Positions 37,636 through 52,182 of a stretch of 64,000 bases of DNA are shown piece after piece. Below the pieces are notes generated by a model. It ran no database searches. It was not told the DNA's origin and saw nothing but the letters and a program-made list of their open reading frames with translations. The stretch's first letter is position 1. Each line of letters opens with the position of its first letter. Location: NCBI RefSeq assembly GCF_003284725.1, contig NZ_PGTO01000003.1, forward strand, positions 317,139 to 381,138, in the 5' to 3' direction. The position numbers and the translations under genes are program-made. Source of the DNA: Paramagnetospirillum kuznetsovii. Its GTDB lineage: Bacteria > Pseudomonadota > Alphaproteobacteria > Rhodospirillales > Magnetospirillaceae.

Positions 37636-39171
37636 CTACAGGGTAATATCGGGAATGGTGAAGCAGAAGACGCTTCCCTCTCCGGGAATTGATTCCACCC
37701 AGATTCGGCCGCCATAGCGGCCCACCACGCGCTTGCACACGGCAAGGCCGATGCCGGTGCCCTCGGCTTCATTGCGGCCCTGGAGGCGTTGGAAGATCTG
37801 GAAGATCCGCTCACAATACTTGGATTCGATGCCCAGTCCGTTGTCGCTGACCCGGAACTCCCATTCGGCCTCCTTGCGCTGGGCCGAGATTTCGACGCGG
37901 GGAGGCCGGTCGGGGTGGCGGTACTTGATGGCATTGGCGATCAGGTTCTGGAACAGTCGGACGAATTCCACGTCGTCAACGCGAAGCTCCGGCATGTCCT
38001 TGGGCACGGTCACGATGGCGCCGCTTTCCTCCACCGCCACGGTCAGGTTGGCCAAAGCGGACTCCAGGGTCGTGGCCAGCGGGATCGGCTCGTCCGGCAA
38101 TGGGCTGCGGCCGATGCGGGAATAGGCCAGAAGGTCGCGGATCAGGTGGTCCATCCGCTGGGCGCCGTCCATGGCGAAGGTGATGTATTCCTTGGCCTCG
38201 TCGTCCAACTGGTCGCCCAGGCGTCGCGACAGCAGGCCGAGGAAACTGTTGACCATGCGCAGCGGCTCGCGCAGGTCGTGGCTGGCCACATAGGCGAACT
38301 GTTCCAGATCGGCGTTGGAGCGTTCCAACTCGGCGGTCTTTTGCGCCAGTTCGGCACGGACCCTCTTGCGGATGGTGATGTCGCGGGTGATGCCGCGATG
38401 GCCGATCACGAATCCTTGGGTATCCAGGATGGGGGTGATACTGATCTCGGTATGGACCAATCGGCGGTCGGCGGCCGCAAGTGCCAGTTCCAGGCGTCCG
38501 ACTCCGTCGGACATGGCGGCGCGCACGCGGGCGATATCCTCGGGACGGCAAAGCTCGAGCAGCGGGCGTGACAGCAAGTCTTCCGGCGGGCAGCCAAACA
38601 ATTGGCCGCAGCGGGGGCTGACATAGGTGAACCGCCCCTCCGAGTCGGTCTCCCAGATCAGATCGGAAATGTTTTCCACCAGATTGCGGAACTTCTGCTC
38701 GCTGATCCTAAGGCGGGCCTCGCTGTCCCGCAGGGAGGCCGCCATGGCTTCCGAGCGGGCCAGTTCCGCTTCGAGCCCCTTGCGCGACAGATAGAGTTCC
38801 AGGAACACATTGGCCTTGGACCGCAAGATGAAATCGTCCACCGGCTTTTGGATGTACTCCACCGCGCCGACGCTATAGCCGCGCTTGCGGTGCAACTCGT
38901 CGGAATAAGAGGCGGTCACGAAGATCAGCGGCACCTGGGCGGTACGGGGCTCGCCGCGCAGCAGCTCCGCCAATTCGTAGCCGTCCATGCCCGGCATATC
39001 CACGTCCAGCAGGATCAGCGCGAATTCATGGTCGAGGCATAGGGCCAGGGCGTCGTTGCCGTTGCCGGCCTCGATCAATTGCGCGTCGACCTTGCCCAAC
39101 ACCTTGCGCATGGCCAACAGATTGGACGGCAGATCGTCGACGATCAGGATCTTGGGGCGCAAGGGGGTCAT
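37636..39171 (-). CDS. Receiver-PAS-histidine kinase (fused sensor kinase)
   Basis: 511 residues. An N-terminal receiver domain (ILIVDDLPSN, phosphoacceptor in LILLDVDMPGMDG near residue 53, lysine in YIQKPVD) is followed by a PAS domain (LVENISDLIWETDSEGRFTYVSPRC), a HisKA helix with FAYVASHDLREPLRMVNSFL, and an HATPase with NAIKYRH, DNGLGI and GTGIGLAVCKRVV. The order is that of bacterial and cyanobacterial light or redox kinases, but the sensed signal is unknown. It is the last gene of a four-gene operon; its ATG overlaps the cheB stop. Confidence 0.93.
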   Translation of the reverse strand: MTPLRPKILIVDDLPSNLLAMRKVLGKVDAQLIEAGNGNDALALCLDHEFALILLDVDMPGMDGYELAELLRGEPRTAQVPLIFVTASYSDELHRKRGYSVGAVEYIQKPVDDFILRSKANVFLELYLSRKGLEAELARSEAMAASLRDSEARLRISEQKFRNLVENISDLIWETDSEGRFTYVSPRCGQLFGCPPEDLLSRPLLELCRPEDIARVRAAMSDGVGRLELALAAADRRLVHTEISITPILDTQGFVIGHRGITRDITIRKRVRAELAQKTAELERSNADLEQFAYVASHDLREPLRMVNSFLGLLSRRLGDQLDDEAKEYITFAMDGAQRMDHLIRDLLAYSRIGRSPLPDEPIPLATTLESALANLTVAVEESGAIVTVPKDMPELRVDDVEFVRLFQNLIANAIKYRHPDRPPRVEISAQRKEAEWEFRVSDNGLGIESKYCERIFQIFQRLQGRNEAEGTGIGLAVCKRVVGRYGGRIWVESIPGEGSVFCFTIPDITL

Positions 39172-39779
39172 GGCAACTCGGCAGTTCGGCTGGGGTTGCA
39201 TAAGGCGGCGAGCACCGGCGCGAAGCGACCGGGCACCAGAATTCGATCAACGGCGCCCCGCGCGATGGCGGCGGTCGGCATTTCCGAGGCGAAGGCGGTG
39301 GCGGGATCCTGGACCAGACAGACGCCGCCCGCGGCCTTCACCGCCGCCATGCCGTCGGCGCCGTCTGCATTGGCGCCGGTCAGCAGCACCGCCGCCAAAC
39401 CGCTTCCCCAGGCCTCGGCGGCTGAAATCAGAAGCACGTCGATGGAGGGGCGCGCGTTATGAACCTTGGGATCGGTCGATACCGAGAAGGTGTGGTCGGC
39501 CTCGACCATCAGATGATAATCCGGCGGCGCCACATGGATGATGCCAGGCGTCACCGGCTGCCGTTCCTCGGCTTCGACCACCGGCATTTTGCAGTCGCGG
39601 CGAATGGCGTCTTCCAGATAGCCGCCGCTTGCCGCGCCCACATGCGCCACCACCATGATGGGAACCGGAAAATCGTCGGGCAGGGCGGGCAGGATCATCC
39701 GCAACACCTCCAGCCCCCCGGCGGAACAGCCGATGACGACGGCTTGGATGGGAGCATGGGGAGGCTGGGGGGCACTCAC
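39168..39779 (-). CDS. CheB-type methylesterase domain protein without receiver
   Basis: 203 residues from a GTG overlapping the cheR stop (GTGA). The catalytic serine is in VIGCSAGGLEVLRMIL near residue 16, histidine in VVAHVGAASGGYLED, and aspartate in TGANADGADGM. It lacks the usual N-terminal receiver, so it is not controlled by phosphorylation in cis. It is paired with CheR and two kinases but no chemoreceptor. Confidence 0.9.
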   Translation of the reverse strand: MSAPQPPHAPIQAVVIGCSAGGLEVLRMILPALPDDFPVPIMVVAHVGAASGGYLEDAIRRDCKMPVVEAEERQPVTPGIIHVAPPDYHLMVEADHTFSVSTDPKVHNARPSIDVLLISAAEAWGSGLAAVLLTGANADGADGMAAVKAAGGVCLVQDPATAFASEMPTAAIARGAVDRILVPGRFAPVLAALCNPSRTAELP

Positions 39780-40598
39780 GGCGATTCCGCCAGCTTCTTG
39801 TAAAGCCGCAGCGGAGCATCCACCGGGGCGAACCGGGCCGCCGCCGGGGTGAAGGCCACGTTCTCCTTGGTGCCCAGGCACAGGAAGCCGCTGCGCGACA
39901 AGGTGGAATCGAACAAGCCCAGCACCCGATCCTGAAGATGGCGGTCGAAATAGATCAGCACATTGCGGCAGACCACCAGATTGACCTCGCAGAACACGCC
40001 GTCGGACACCAGATTGTGGTGGGCGAACGAGATGCGGTCCTTGATGGCCGAATCGATCTTGGCGTAGCCGTAGCCCAGGCTGAAATAGGACGCCAGCGCC
40101 TTGGTTCCGCCCGCCTTCAGATAGTTTTCCGAATATTTCTCGATCGTCTTGACGGGAAAGATGCCCTCCTCCGCCTTGGCCAGCGCCATGTCGTTGATGT
40201 CGGTGGCGTAGATCTGGGTCTTGGACAGCAAGCCCGCCTCGGCCAACAAAATAGCCAGCGAATAGACCTCCTCGCCGGTGGCGCAGCCCGCCTGCCAGAT
40301 ATTGATGCGGGGATAAGTGGCGAGAACCGGCGCGATCTGGTCGCGGATACCCTTGAACACCTGGGGATCGCGGAACATCTCGGTCACCGGCACCGACAAT
40401 CCCGCCAGGACTTCCGGCAGCAGGGCGTCGTCGTAGAGAATGCGCGGCACCAATTCGGCGATGGTGGCGCAGCCCAACTTGTGGGCCAGGCCCGAGACCC
40501 GGCGTTTCAGCGAGGCGCGGGCATAGCCGCGAAAGTCATAGCCGTGCCTGCGCGCCAGCACGTCCAGCACCAAATCCAGTTCGATACTGTGAATGCTG

Positions 40599-40615
<17 letters not shown>
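39776..40615 (-). CDS. CheR-type protein-glutamate methyltransferase
   Basis: 279 residues. The N-terminal helical domain (YARASLKRRVSGLAHKLG) and the SAM-binding GCATGEEVYSLAILLAE near residue 110, with YATDINDMALAKAEEG and VNLVVCRNVLIYFDRHLQ, are the CheR hallmarks. The start at 40615 overlaps the upstream kinase by 17 bases. Its target is unclear because no receptor gene is in this operon. Confidence 0.92.
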
Positions 40616-44138
<3,523 letters not shown>

Positions 44139-44281
44139 CGGAGCCCCAAACCATTTGCGACGAAATGTATCGTGGCGAATACATAGCAAACAATGAGACC
44201 TAGGGGCTATACCGCATAAGCCCCTTAATCACCCCTTAACTCGGCCATGCTATGGTTGCACGGTTCAAAGGAACCGAGTTA

Positions 44282-44635
44282 ATGCCTCCGATGTCACTTT
44301 ATTTTCCCGAAGGCTTGTCCGATCCCCGCCGCAGACGCCGGATCGGCGACATACTCGTCACACTGGTTTGTCTTGTGTGGATCGGCGTTTCCAGTTGGGC
44401 TTTTTTCGGCGACGTGCCGGAAGAGATCACCGACAACCACACGTCGAAGGCCATGCAGGAGCGCATGAAGGCCTGCGAAGGCAGTTTCCAGAAGCGCTAT
44501 GAATGCAAGCAGCGCATGTTGCTGGACGGCGAACGTTGGGGGTTTGCCGTGGCTCTCAACCGGATCTTGCTGATCTGCGCCCCGCCGATTACGGCCTGGG
44601 TCGTGTGGTCGGCCATGAAGCGGCGCGGCGAATAA
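44282..44635 (+). CDS. Hypothetical small membrane protein
   Basis: 117 residues with two hydrophobic helices (DILVTLVCLVWIGVSSWAFF near residue 22 and LLICAPPITAWVVW near 95) enclosing a soluble loop with two cysteines (MKACEG...YECKQRM). The start at ATG 44282 has AAGGAACCGAG upstream. No family recognised. Divergent from the large hybrid kinase. Confidence 0.75.
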   Translation: MPPMSLYFPEGLSDPRRRRRIGDILVTLVCLVWIGVSSWAFFGDVPEEITDNHTSKAMQERMKACEGSFQKRYECKQRMLLDGERWGFAVALNRILLICAPPITAWVVWSAMKRRGE

Positions 44636-44733
44636 GCATTTCATCTGCCGATTTGATGAACCAGAGGTTGCCTGACCCGGCGGCTTGCGGCACAGTCGCG
44701 GCTCCGCAATCCACCAGATCAGAGGCTGGACCA

Positions 44734-45234
44734 ATGGCCACCATCACCCTCAAGGGCAATCCCATCAACACCAACGGCACCCTGCCGGCGGTCGGCGCCG
44801 CCGCCCCGGCCTTCTCCCTGACCGGAGTCGACCTGGCCGATGTCTCGCTGGACTCCGTAACGGGCCAGACCGTCGTGCTGAATATCTTCCCCAGCATCGA
44901 CACCCCCACCTGCGCCGCCTCGGTGCGCCGCTTCAACGCCGAGTTGGATAAGCTGGGCAGCGTCACCGTGCTGTGCGCGTCTGCCGATCTGCCCTTCGCC
45001 CACAAGCGCTTCTGCGGCGCCGAGGGCCTGGAGCGGGTCAAGTCGGTCTCCGACATGCGCGACAAGGGCTTCGGCGAGCGCTATGGCGTCAAGATCGTCG
45101 ACGGCCCGCTGGCCGGTCTGCTGGCCCGCGCCGTGGTGGTGATCAAGGGCGGCAAGGTCGCCTATACCCAATTGGTCGCCGAAATCGCCGACGAGCCCAA
45201 TTACGACGCCGCCATCGCCGCCGCCAAGGCCTAG
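44734..45234 (+). CDS. tpx: Thiol peroxidase (Tpx, atypical 2-Cys peroxiredoxin)
   Basis: 166 residues. The peroxidatic cysteine is in FPSIDTPTCAASVRRFN near residue 60, the resolving cysteine in HKRFCGAEGLERVKSVSD near 94. It reduces lipid and alkyl hydroperoxides using thioredoxin. A thioredoxin gene is at 60355. The annotation starts at 44734; the longer frame before it overlaps the upstream gene. Confidence 0.94.
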   Translation: MATITLKGNPINTNGTLPAVGAAAPAFSLTGVDLADVSLDSVTGQTVVLNIFPSIDTPTCAASVRRFNAELDKLGSVTVLCASADLPFAHKRFCGAEGLERVKSVSDMRDKGFGERYGVKIVDGPLAGLLARAVVVIKGGKVAYTQLVAEIADEPNYDAAIAAAKA

Positions 45235-45270
45235 CCTTTCCTAAGGCTTGGCCACTCGCACGGCCATGAA

Positions 45271-45304
45271 GCCACGCCCCGCCATGGGGCGTGGCTTTTG
45301 TTTT
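45271..45304 (+). terminator. Terminator after tpx
   Basis: GCCACGCCCC-GCCAT-GGGGCGTGGC followed by TTTTGTTTTGG; a strong stem with a T-tract. It separates tpx from the nirS promoter region. Confidence 0.95.
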
Positions 45305-45310
45305 GGCGCA

Positions 45311-45324
45311 TTGATGAATATCAA
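45311..45324. promoter_or_regulatory. FNR/NNR-type box, distal, upstream of nirS
   Basis: TTGATGAATATCAA is a perfect TTGAT-N4-ATCAA palindrome, the FNR/DNR consensus. It lies 178 bases upstream of the nirS ATG, in an AT-rich stretch. Confidence 0.85.
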
Positions 45325-45372
45325 TACAAAATGACAATAATTTAAAACTGCAAAATCAGCGACATCGGAATA

Positions 45373-45401
45373 TTGATATTTGTCATATTGATAAATGTCA
45401 A
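45373..45401. promoter_or_regulatory. Two adjacent FNR/NNR-like boxes upstream of nirS
   Basis: TTGATATTTGTCAT (45373-45386) and TTGATAAATGTCAA (45388-45401) follow each other with one base between. The second matches TTGAT-N4-GTCAA exactly; the first has one change in the right half. Their placement about 100 bases before the ATG is compatible with an activator site for the nirS promoter. Confidence 0.75.
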
Positions 45402-45411
45402 ATATAGTTAG

Positions 45412-47208
<1,797 letters not shown>

Positions 47209-47222
47209 TCGGAAAGGGAAGG

Positions 47223-47252
47223 ACGCCCCCGGGCCGCGAGGCTCGGGGGCGT
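47223..47252 (+). terminator. Possible terminator after nirS
   Basis: ACGCCCCCG and CGGGGGCGT pair around a 12-base loop, 15 bases after the nirS stop. The tail (TGTCTATT) is only weakly T-rich. It lies in the 60-bp convergent gap with the chemoreceptor. Confidence 0.6.
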
Positions 47253-47268
47253 TGTCTATTCCGGGGGG

Positions 47269-48948
47269 TCAGGCCGTCCGCACGCCGGTCAGGAATCCGC
47301 CCACCACCGTCTTCAGATCGCCGGCTTCCTTGGCCAGGGAATGGGCCGAGGCCAGGACTTGACCGGCGGCGCCGCTGGTTTCTTCCGCCGCCTGGGTCAC
47401 GCCTTGGATGTTGGTGGAAATCTGGCGGGTTCCCTCGGCGGTCCGTTGCACGTTGCGGGCGATCTCGGCGGTGGCGGCGGATTGTTCATCCACGGCGGAA
47501 GAAATAGCCCCGGCGATGTGGTTGATCTCCTCGATGCGGCCGACGATGCCCGAAATGGCCTCCACCGCTTCCAGGGTCGCGGCCTGAACCGCGCCGATTT
47601 GCGAACTGATTTCCTCGGTGGCCCGCGCCGTCTGATTGGCCAGATGCTTGACCTCGTTGGCGACCACGGCGAATCCCTTGCCCGCTTCGCCCGCCCGTGC
47701 CGCCTCGATGGTGGCGTTGAGCGCCAGCAGATTGGTCTGGGACGCGATGTCGTTGATCAGGCTGACCACCGCCCCGATCTTGGCCGAGCTCTCGGCCAGT
47801 CCCTGCACGGTGGCGCTGGTGCGGTTGGCGTCGTCCGAGGCCGCCTGGGAAATCCGGCTGGACTGTTCCACCTGACGCCCGATCTCGAGGCTGGACGCCG
47901 ATAACTGCTCGGCGGCGCTGGCCACGGTTTGGACGCTGACCGAGGCCTCCTCGGTGGCGACGGAGACGGTGGCGACCCGCCGATTGGTCTGTTCCGCCGT
48001 GACGGACATGGCCTGGGCCGTGGCTTGAAGTTGGGTCGACGCGCGGGTGACGGTTTCGAGGACCATGGAGGAATGACTGTCGAATTCCTTGGTCAGGGAC
48101 TCGATGGTCCTGGCCCGGGCTTCCCGGGCGGTCTGCTCCGCCTCCTGCGCCGCCGCCAGTTGATTGGCGCGGATCAGTCCGTCCTTGAACACGGCCATGG
48201 CCCGCGCCATGGCCCCGATTTCATCCGTATTGCCGGTGACGGGAATGGAGACGGCAAGATTCCCGTCGGCCATAGCGCCCATGGCGGTGGTCATATGGGT
48301 GATGGGACGGGTGATACTGGCCCCCAGACGAAGAGACAGCGCCATCATCAGCCCGATGACGACGATGATCACGCTCCCCACCGCCATCAGGTGGGAATAG
48401 AACGCATCATCCACGTCGTCCACGTAGACGCCAGTGGCAATGACCCAGTCCCATGGCTTGTAATGACTGCTGTAGGAGATTTTCGGCAAGGTCCGGTCAT
48501 TGCCCTTGCGGGCGGATAGATATTCCGTGTAGCCGCCCCCGGCCAGCGCCTGCCGGATCATCTCGCGGGCATAGGCCTTGCCGCCCGGATCCTTGTCATC
48601 GATGCGGTTGTGGCCTTCCTTGGTCTTGTCGCCGCCGTTGATCTGGATCAGCCCCGTGCTGTCATAGGCGAACAGGTAATTGCCATCGCCATAGCGGATG
48701 GCGCGGATGGCGGCCTTGGCCTGATCCTTCGCCACGTCTTCGGTCAGGGCGCCGCTCTCGGCCAGTTGGCGATAATGCCCGGCAAGCGTGTTTGCCGCCT
48801 CAACCATCTGGCGCACCACGAGCTTGCGATCCTCGAGCATGGTGCCGCGCAATTGCGCCAGACTGAAGATGGCCAGAACAATGGTACCGACCATGCCGAC
48901 CGCGATCAGGACACTCAATCTCCCAGAGATTTTCAGGTTATTGAACAT
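47269..48948 (-). CDS. Methyl-accepting chemotaxis protein, single Cache sensor
   Basis: 559 residues. TM1 near 10-32; a periplasmic sCache_2 domain with [22 protein letters not shown] and [20 protein letters not shown]2 near 187-209; HAMP; signalling hairpin [20 protein letters not shown]. The start is at [11 protein letters not shown], since upstream in-frame codons are unlike a receptor. Convergent with nirS but with no sequence link to it. Confidence 0.93.
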   Translation of the reverse strand: MFNNLKISGRLSVLIAVGMVGTIVLAIFSLAQLRGTMLEDRKLVVRQMVEAANTLAGHYRQLAESGALTEDVAKDQAKAAIRAIRYGDGNYLFAYDSTGLIQINGGDKTKEGHNRIDDKDPGGKAYAREMIRQALAGGGYTEYLSARKGNDRTLPKISYSSHYKPWDWVIATGVYVDDVDDAFYSHLMAVGSVIIVVIGLMMALSLRLGASITRPITHMTTAMGAMADGNLAVSIPVTGNTDEIGAMARAMAVFKDGLIRANQLAAAQEAEQTAREARARTIESLTKEFDSHSSMVLETVTRASTQLQATAQAMSVTAEQTNRRVATVSVATEEASVSVQTVASAAEQLSASSLEIGRQVEQSSRISQAASDDANRTSATVQGLAESSAKIGAVVSLINDIASQTNLLALNATIEAARAGEAGKGFAVVANEVKHLANQTARATEEISSQIGAVQAATLEAVEAISGIVGRIEEINHIAGAISSAVDEQSAATAEIARNVQRTAEGTRQISTNIQGVTQAAEETSGAAGQVLASAHSLAKEAGDLKTVVGGFLTGVRTA

Positions 48949-49064
48949 GGAATGCCCTTTCTGCCTCGACCAGCCGATTTCTCCCATCCCGCGAAGCAAC
49001 GATACCCCAGCCGACGGCGCGCGAGAAGCGCCGTCGGCTACCAGGAGGAGCCTTGCCCAGGCTT

Positions 49065-50609
49065 TTACAAGGACACAGTGGCGGATTTGGCGATGAATGC
49101 GTCCAAGGTCGCCTTATTGGCCTGGATGGCGGTGCGCTGCATGTAGAAGCGCAGGCCGCGCAGGCCGCCCAACTCCTCGCCGCCACCGGCGCGGCCGGGG
49201 CCGCCGTGGATGCAATGGGGCATGACGACACCGTGGCCGGTATGGCCGCCCGCCACCACCGCGTCCACCACCTGCACCCGTCCGTGGGCGGTGGCGATGG
49301 CGGGAACGAAAGTGGCGTTGAACCCGGCATCGCCGGAGAACACCGAGGCGGCCAGCGAGCCGCCGCCCTTGTGGGCCAGGGCGATGGCCTGATCCACCGA
49401 GTCATAGGGCATCAGGGTGGCGACGGGGCCGAACACCTCGATTTCATGCACCGCCTTGCCGGTCATGGGCTGGTCGCACAGCAGCACGGTGGCGGGCAGG
49501 AAGCAGCCCTTGGCCTCGCCGCCGCCGACCACCACGCGGGCCTCGGCCTTCAACTGGGCGAGCCCGTCCAGGGCGGCCTGGGTCTGCGACGCATTGACCA
49601 GCGGCCCCATGCGGACGGACTCGTCGCGAGGATCTCCCTGCTTGATCTTGGCGAGGGAGGCGGACAGCGCGGCGATCACCGCCTCGACGCGCTCGCGCGG
49701 GACCAGGATGCGACGGATGGCGGTGCATTTCTGGCCCGACTTGATGGTCAGTTCGCGGGTCACTTCCTTGACGAAGGCGCCGAATTCGACGCTGTCCGGC
49801 CCGGCATCCGGCCCCAGGGCGCAGAGATTCAGACTGTCGGCTTCCACCGCGAAACGGATGTTCGATGCCTGCACATTGGGGTGCGAGCGCAGCATCAAGG
49901 CGGTGTCGGCCGAGCCGGTGAAGGACACCAGATCGCCCGGCTTCAGATGCTCCATCAGGTCGCGACCGCCGCCGCACAGCAGCGAGGCGGCGCCTTCGGG
50001 AAGCACGCCCTTGGCGATGACGTCCTTGAACATCTCGTAGGCCACCAGGGCGGTGGCGGTAGCGGGCTTGGCCAGGAAGGGAACGCCCGCCAGCAGGGCG
50101 ACGGCGGCCTTTTCCCACAGACCCCAGGACGGGAAGTTGAAGGCGTTGATATGGACGGCGACGCCCCGGACGGTGGTCCACAGATGCATGCCGCGGAAAT
50201 TCTCGTCCTTGTTCATCTGCTCGATGCCGGCTTCCGCCAGGGTGTGGACCTCGCCCAGCTTGCGCCCGATGGAGGCGTAGTATTTGAGGGTGCCGATGCC
50301 ACCATCCACGTCCAGCATGGTGTCATGGGCGGTGGTGCCGCTATTGGCCAGCGACAGCGCGTTGTAGCGCTCGCGGTTCTCGGTCAGCACGCCCGCGACC
50401 TCGTTGATCAGGGCGGCGCGCCCTGCAAAAGTCAAAGCCCGCAAGGCAGGGCCACCCTTGGCGCGGGCATGGTCCAGCGCCTCGGCCATGTTCAGCCCGT
50501 CGCCCGATGCACTGGCCAGGGTCTCGGCCGTCACCGGATCGACCAGCTTGGTTCCCGGCCCGTTGCCGTCCTGCCAGCGTCCGGCCAAATAGCTTTGAAG
50601 TCTGATCAT
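49065..50609 (-). CDS. boxZ: 3,4-dehydroadipyl-CoA semialdehyde dehydrogenase BoxZ
   Basis: 514 residues of the aldehyde dehydrogenase family closest to the PaaZ N-terminal domain. [26 protein letters not shown] near residue 145, [10 protein letters not shown] and the catalytic cysteine in [16 protein letters not shown] near residue 290 are clear. It oxidises the BoxC product to 3,4-dehydroadipyl-CoA using NADP. The start ATG 50609 has GAGGAA upstream. It is the last gene of fdsGB-fdsA-DUF4863-hydrolase-boxZ, separated from the hydrolase by 80 bases of repeat. Confidence 0.93.
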   Translation of the reverse strand: MIRLQSYLAGRWQDGNGPGTKLVDPVTAETLASASGDGLNMAEALDHARAKGGPALRALTFAGRAALINEVAGVLTENRERYNALSLANSGTTAHDTMLDVDGGIGTLKYYASIGRKLGEVHTLAEAGIEQMNKDENFRGMHLWTTVRGVAVHINAFNFPSWGLWEKAAVALLAGVPFLAKPATATALVAYEMFKDVIAKGVLPEGAASLLCGGGRDLMEHLKPGDLVSFTGSADTALMLRSHPNVQASNIRFAVEADSLNLCALGPDAGPDSVEFGAFVKEVTRELTIKSGQKCTAIRRILVPRERVEAVIAALSASLAKIKQGDPRDESVRMGPLVNASQTQAALDGLAQLKAEARVVVGGGEAKGCFLPATVLLCDQPMTGKAVHEIEVFGPVATLMPYDSVDQAIALAHKGGGSLAASVFSGDAGFNATFVPAIATAHGRVQVVDAVVAGGHTGHGVVMPHCIHGGPGRAGGGEELGGLRGLRFYMQRTAIQANKATLDAFIAKSATVSL

Positions 50610-50642
50610 GGGAGCGTTCCTCATAAGACAGTGCGGTGGCTT

Positions 50643-50730
50643 CACCCCACCCCCGACCCCTCCCCATCAAGGGGAGGGGAGCCTTAGCGTCAAGCCCCTC
50701 CCCCTCGTGGGGAGGGGTTGGGGTGGGGGG
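50643..50730. repeat. Two facing family B repeats, overlapping a coding 3' end
   Basis: CACCCCCGACCCCTCCCC and GGGGAGGGG at 50646-50680 are followed by CCCCTCCCCCTCGTGGGGAG and GGTTGGGGTGGGGGG at 50695-50730. The second copy encodes the final residues of the alpha/beta hydrolase. Confidence 0.9.
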
Positions 50731-51514
50731 CAATGGCGGCGACGAAGCGGGTGATGGCGGAAAGCGTCGCGTCGGGCTGATCCTTGTGGGGGGAGTGGCG
50801 GCAGCGGTCCAGCAGCACCACTTCCGTCGGGCCGCCACATTTGGCCTTGATGGAGTCGTACTGGACATGGCTGCCGTATTCGTCGTCGCGACCCTGGATG
50901 ACCATGACCGGCACTTTGATGCCGGGCAGGTATTCCTCCAGGTTCCAGTGCATGAAATCCGGGTCCAGCCAGGCGCCGTTCCAGCCCCAGAAGGCGCAGT
51001 CCACGTTGTCGTGGTGCAGCGGCGCCAAGCGCGCCCGCAAATCGCCGGTCTCATAGGCGATCTTGGCCTGGCGGATGGAGGCGACGCAGATCTCCTCGTT
51101 CATCACATGGGGTGCCAGGGCGACGACGCCCTTGACCGTCTTGGCCGGAGTGCCGCCCGCATGGACCAGACTGATGGAGGCGCCGTCGGAATGGCCGATC
51201 AGGATCACGCTGCCCAAATCCAGGTTTTCCAGCAGGCGGGGCAACACGTCCAGGGCTTCGTGATGCATATAGGTGAGAGGGCGCGGCAGATCGACGGGAG
51301 ACGACTTGCCGTAGCCGCGCCGCGAATAGACGAAGACACCGCAGCCGGTGGCCTCGGCCAGCTTCTCGGGGAAGCCCTTCCAGATGGCGACGCAGCCCAG
51401 GCCTTCGTGCAGCAGAACCAGGGTCGGCCGCCCCTCCACGGTGGGATGCAGCCATTTGTATTCCAGATGCTGGTCGCCCAGGTCGATCTGGCCGTGGGTG
51501 TGCTGGCGCCACAT
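50690..51514 (-). CDS. Alpha/beta hydrolase of the box gene set
   Basis: 274 residues. The nucleophile elbow VILIGHSDGASISLVHAGG is near residue 105, with the oxyanion segment LLHEGLGCVAIWKGFP near 29 and a late RCRHSPHKDQPD histidine. Box clusters often contain such a hydrolase of unproven role, perhaps a lactone or thioester hydrolase. The final 12 residues (PHPNPSPRGGGA) are encoded by a family B palindromic repeat and are unlikely to be ancestral. It starts four bases after the DUF4863 stop. Confidence 0.85.
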   Translation of the reverse strand: MWRQHTHGQIDLGDQHLEYKWLHPTVEGRPTLVLLHEGLGCVAIWKGFPEKLAEATGCGVFVYSRRGYGKSSPVDLPRPLTYMHHEALDVLPRLLENLDLGSVILIGHSDGASISLVHAGGTPAKTVKGVVALAPHVMNEEICVASIRQAKIAYETGDLRARLAPLHHDNVDCAFWGWNGAWLDPDFMHWNLEEYLPGIKVPVMVIQGRDDEYGSHVQYDSIKAKCGGPTEVVLLDRCRHSPHKDQPDATLSAITRFVAAIAPHPNPSPRGGGA

Positions 51515-51518
51515 GGGA

Positions 51519-51989
51519 TTACTTGTTCCGGGTGAAGTCGATCTTGCCGCCGGGCAGCAGATACAGCACCAGCGCCTCGCCCTCGGTGACCGTGGGGCGG
51601 TGGGCGCTGTCCGGCCCATAGACCACCCAGCCCTTGGGCGAGCCGTCGAACTTGGCGGTCGGCGTGATGGGCATCACCATGTCGATCTCGCCGTCGGGAT
51701 GGCGGTGATGCGGCCCCGCCACATCCTTCATATGAACCACGTCGATGGAATACCCGGCCAGGTCCGGCGTCGCCTCCACCACCCGGCCGTATTTGATGCC
51801 GCCATGCTCGCGCTCGCACATCCAGCCGTCCTTGATGGCCTGATGGCAGGCGGCCTCGATGGATTTGAACACCGTGCCCTCGGGGGGGAACTTGGCCTGA
51901 AGGACGCCCTTCAGGTCGGGTGTGACCGGCTGACCGGCAATGGTGGTGGTGATCTGGGCCACCAGCGCCTGGAATGCGGATTTGGACAC
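51519..51989 (-). CDS. DUF4863 family protein of the box gene set
   Basis: 156 residues from a GTG at 51989 with GGAG seven bases upstream; an ATG at 52028 is less likely because it lies in a repeat. HHRHPDGEIDMVMP near residue 103 looks like a metal-binding cupin strand, and GKIDFTRNK ends it. From memory, the family includes 4-hydroxylaminobenzoate lyase (PnbB) and often sits beside box genes. Its reaction in this pathway is not known. Confidence 0.8.
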   Translation of the reverse strand: MSKSAFQALVAQITTTIAGQPVTPDLKGVLQAKFPPEGTVFKSIEAACHQAIKDGWMCEREHGGIKYGRVVEATPDLAGYSIDVVHMKDVAGPHHRHPDGEIDMVMPITPTAKFDGSPKGWVVYGPDSAHRPTVTEGEALVLYLLPGGKIDFTRNK

Positions 51990-52022
51990 GGTGCATCTCC
52001 TGTCGGTTGGCGATCCCCTGTC

Positions 52023-52104
52023 CGTCATTCCCGCGTAGGCGGGAATCCATGCCTGCCGGATCGTCCGTGCGACACCATGGACCCCCGCTTTCGCGGGGGT
52101 GACG
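52023..52104. repeat. Family D repeat
   Basis: CGTCATTCCCGCGTAGGCGGGAATCCA, a spacer with CCATGG, then CCCCCGCTTTCGCGGGGGTGACG. A related copy lies at 56438-56507, close to the other end of the formate dehydrogenase genes. Confidence 0.85.
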
Positions 52105-52168
52105 AAAAAGACGGGAAAAGACGCCCCTCAATCTTCCGGAACTATAACACCGCAAATCATGTCTTAGA

Positions 52169-52182
52169 AGCATTATAATGCA
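52169..52182. promoter_or_regulatory. Imperfect BoxR-type site at the fdsA 3' end
   Basis: AGCATTATAATGCA has one base different from TGCA-N6-TGCA and contains the 12-bp palindrome GCATTATAATGC. It covers the fdsA stop codon and lies 180 bases upstream of the DUF4863 start. A TATAAT is at its centre on both strands. It may be a weaker operator for the DUF4863-hydrolase-boxZ genes. Confidence 0.45.
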
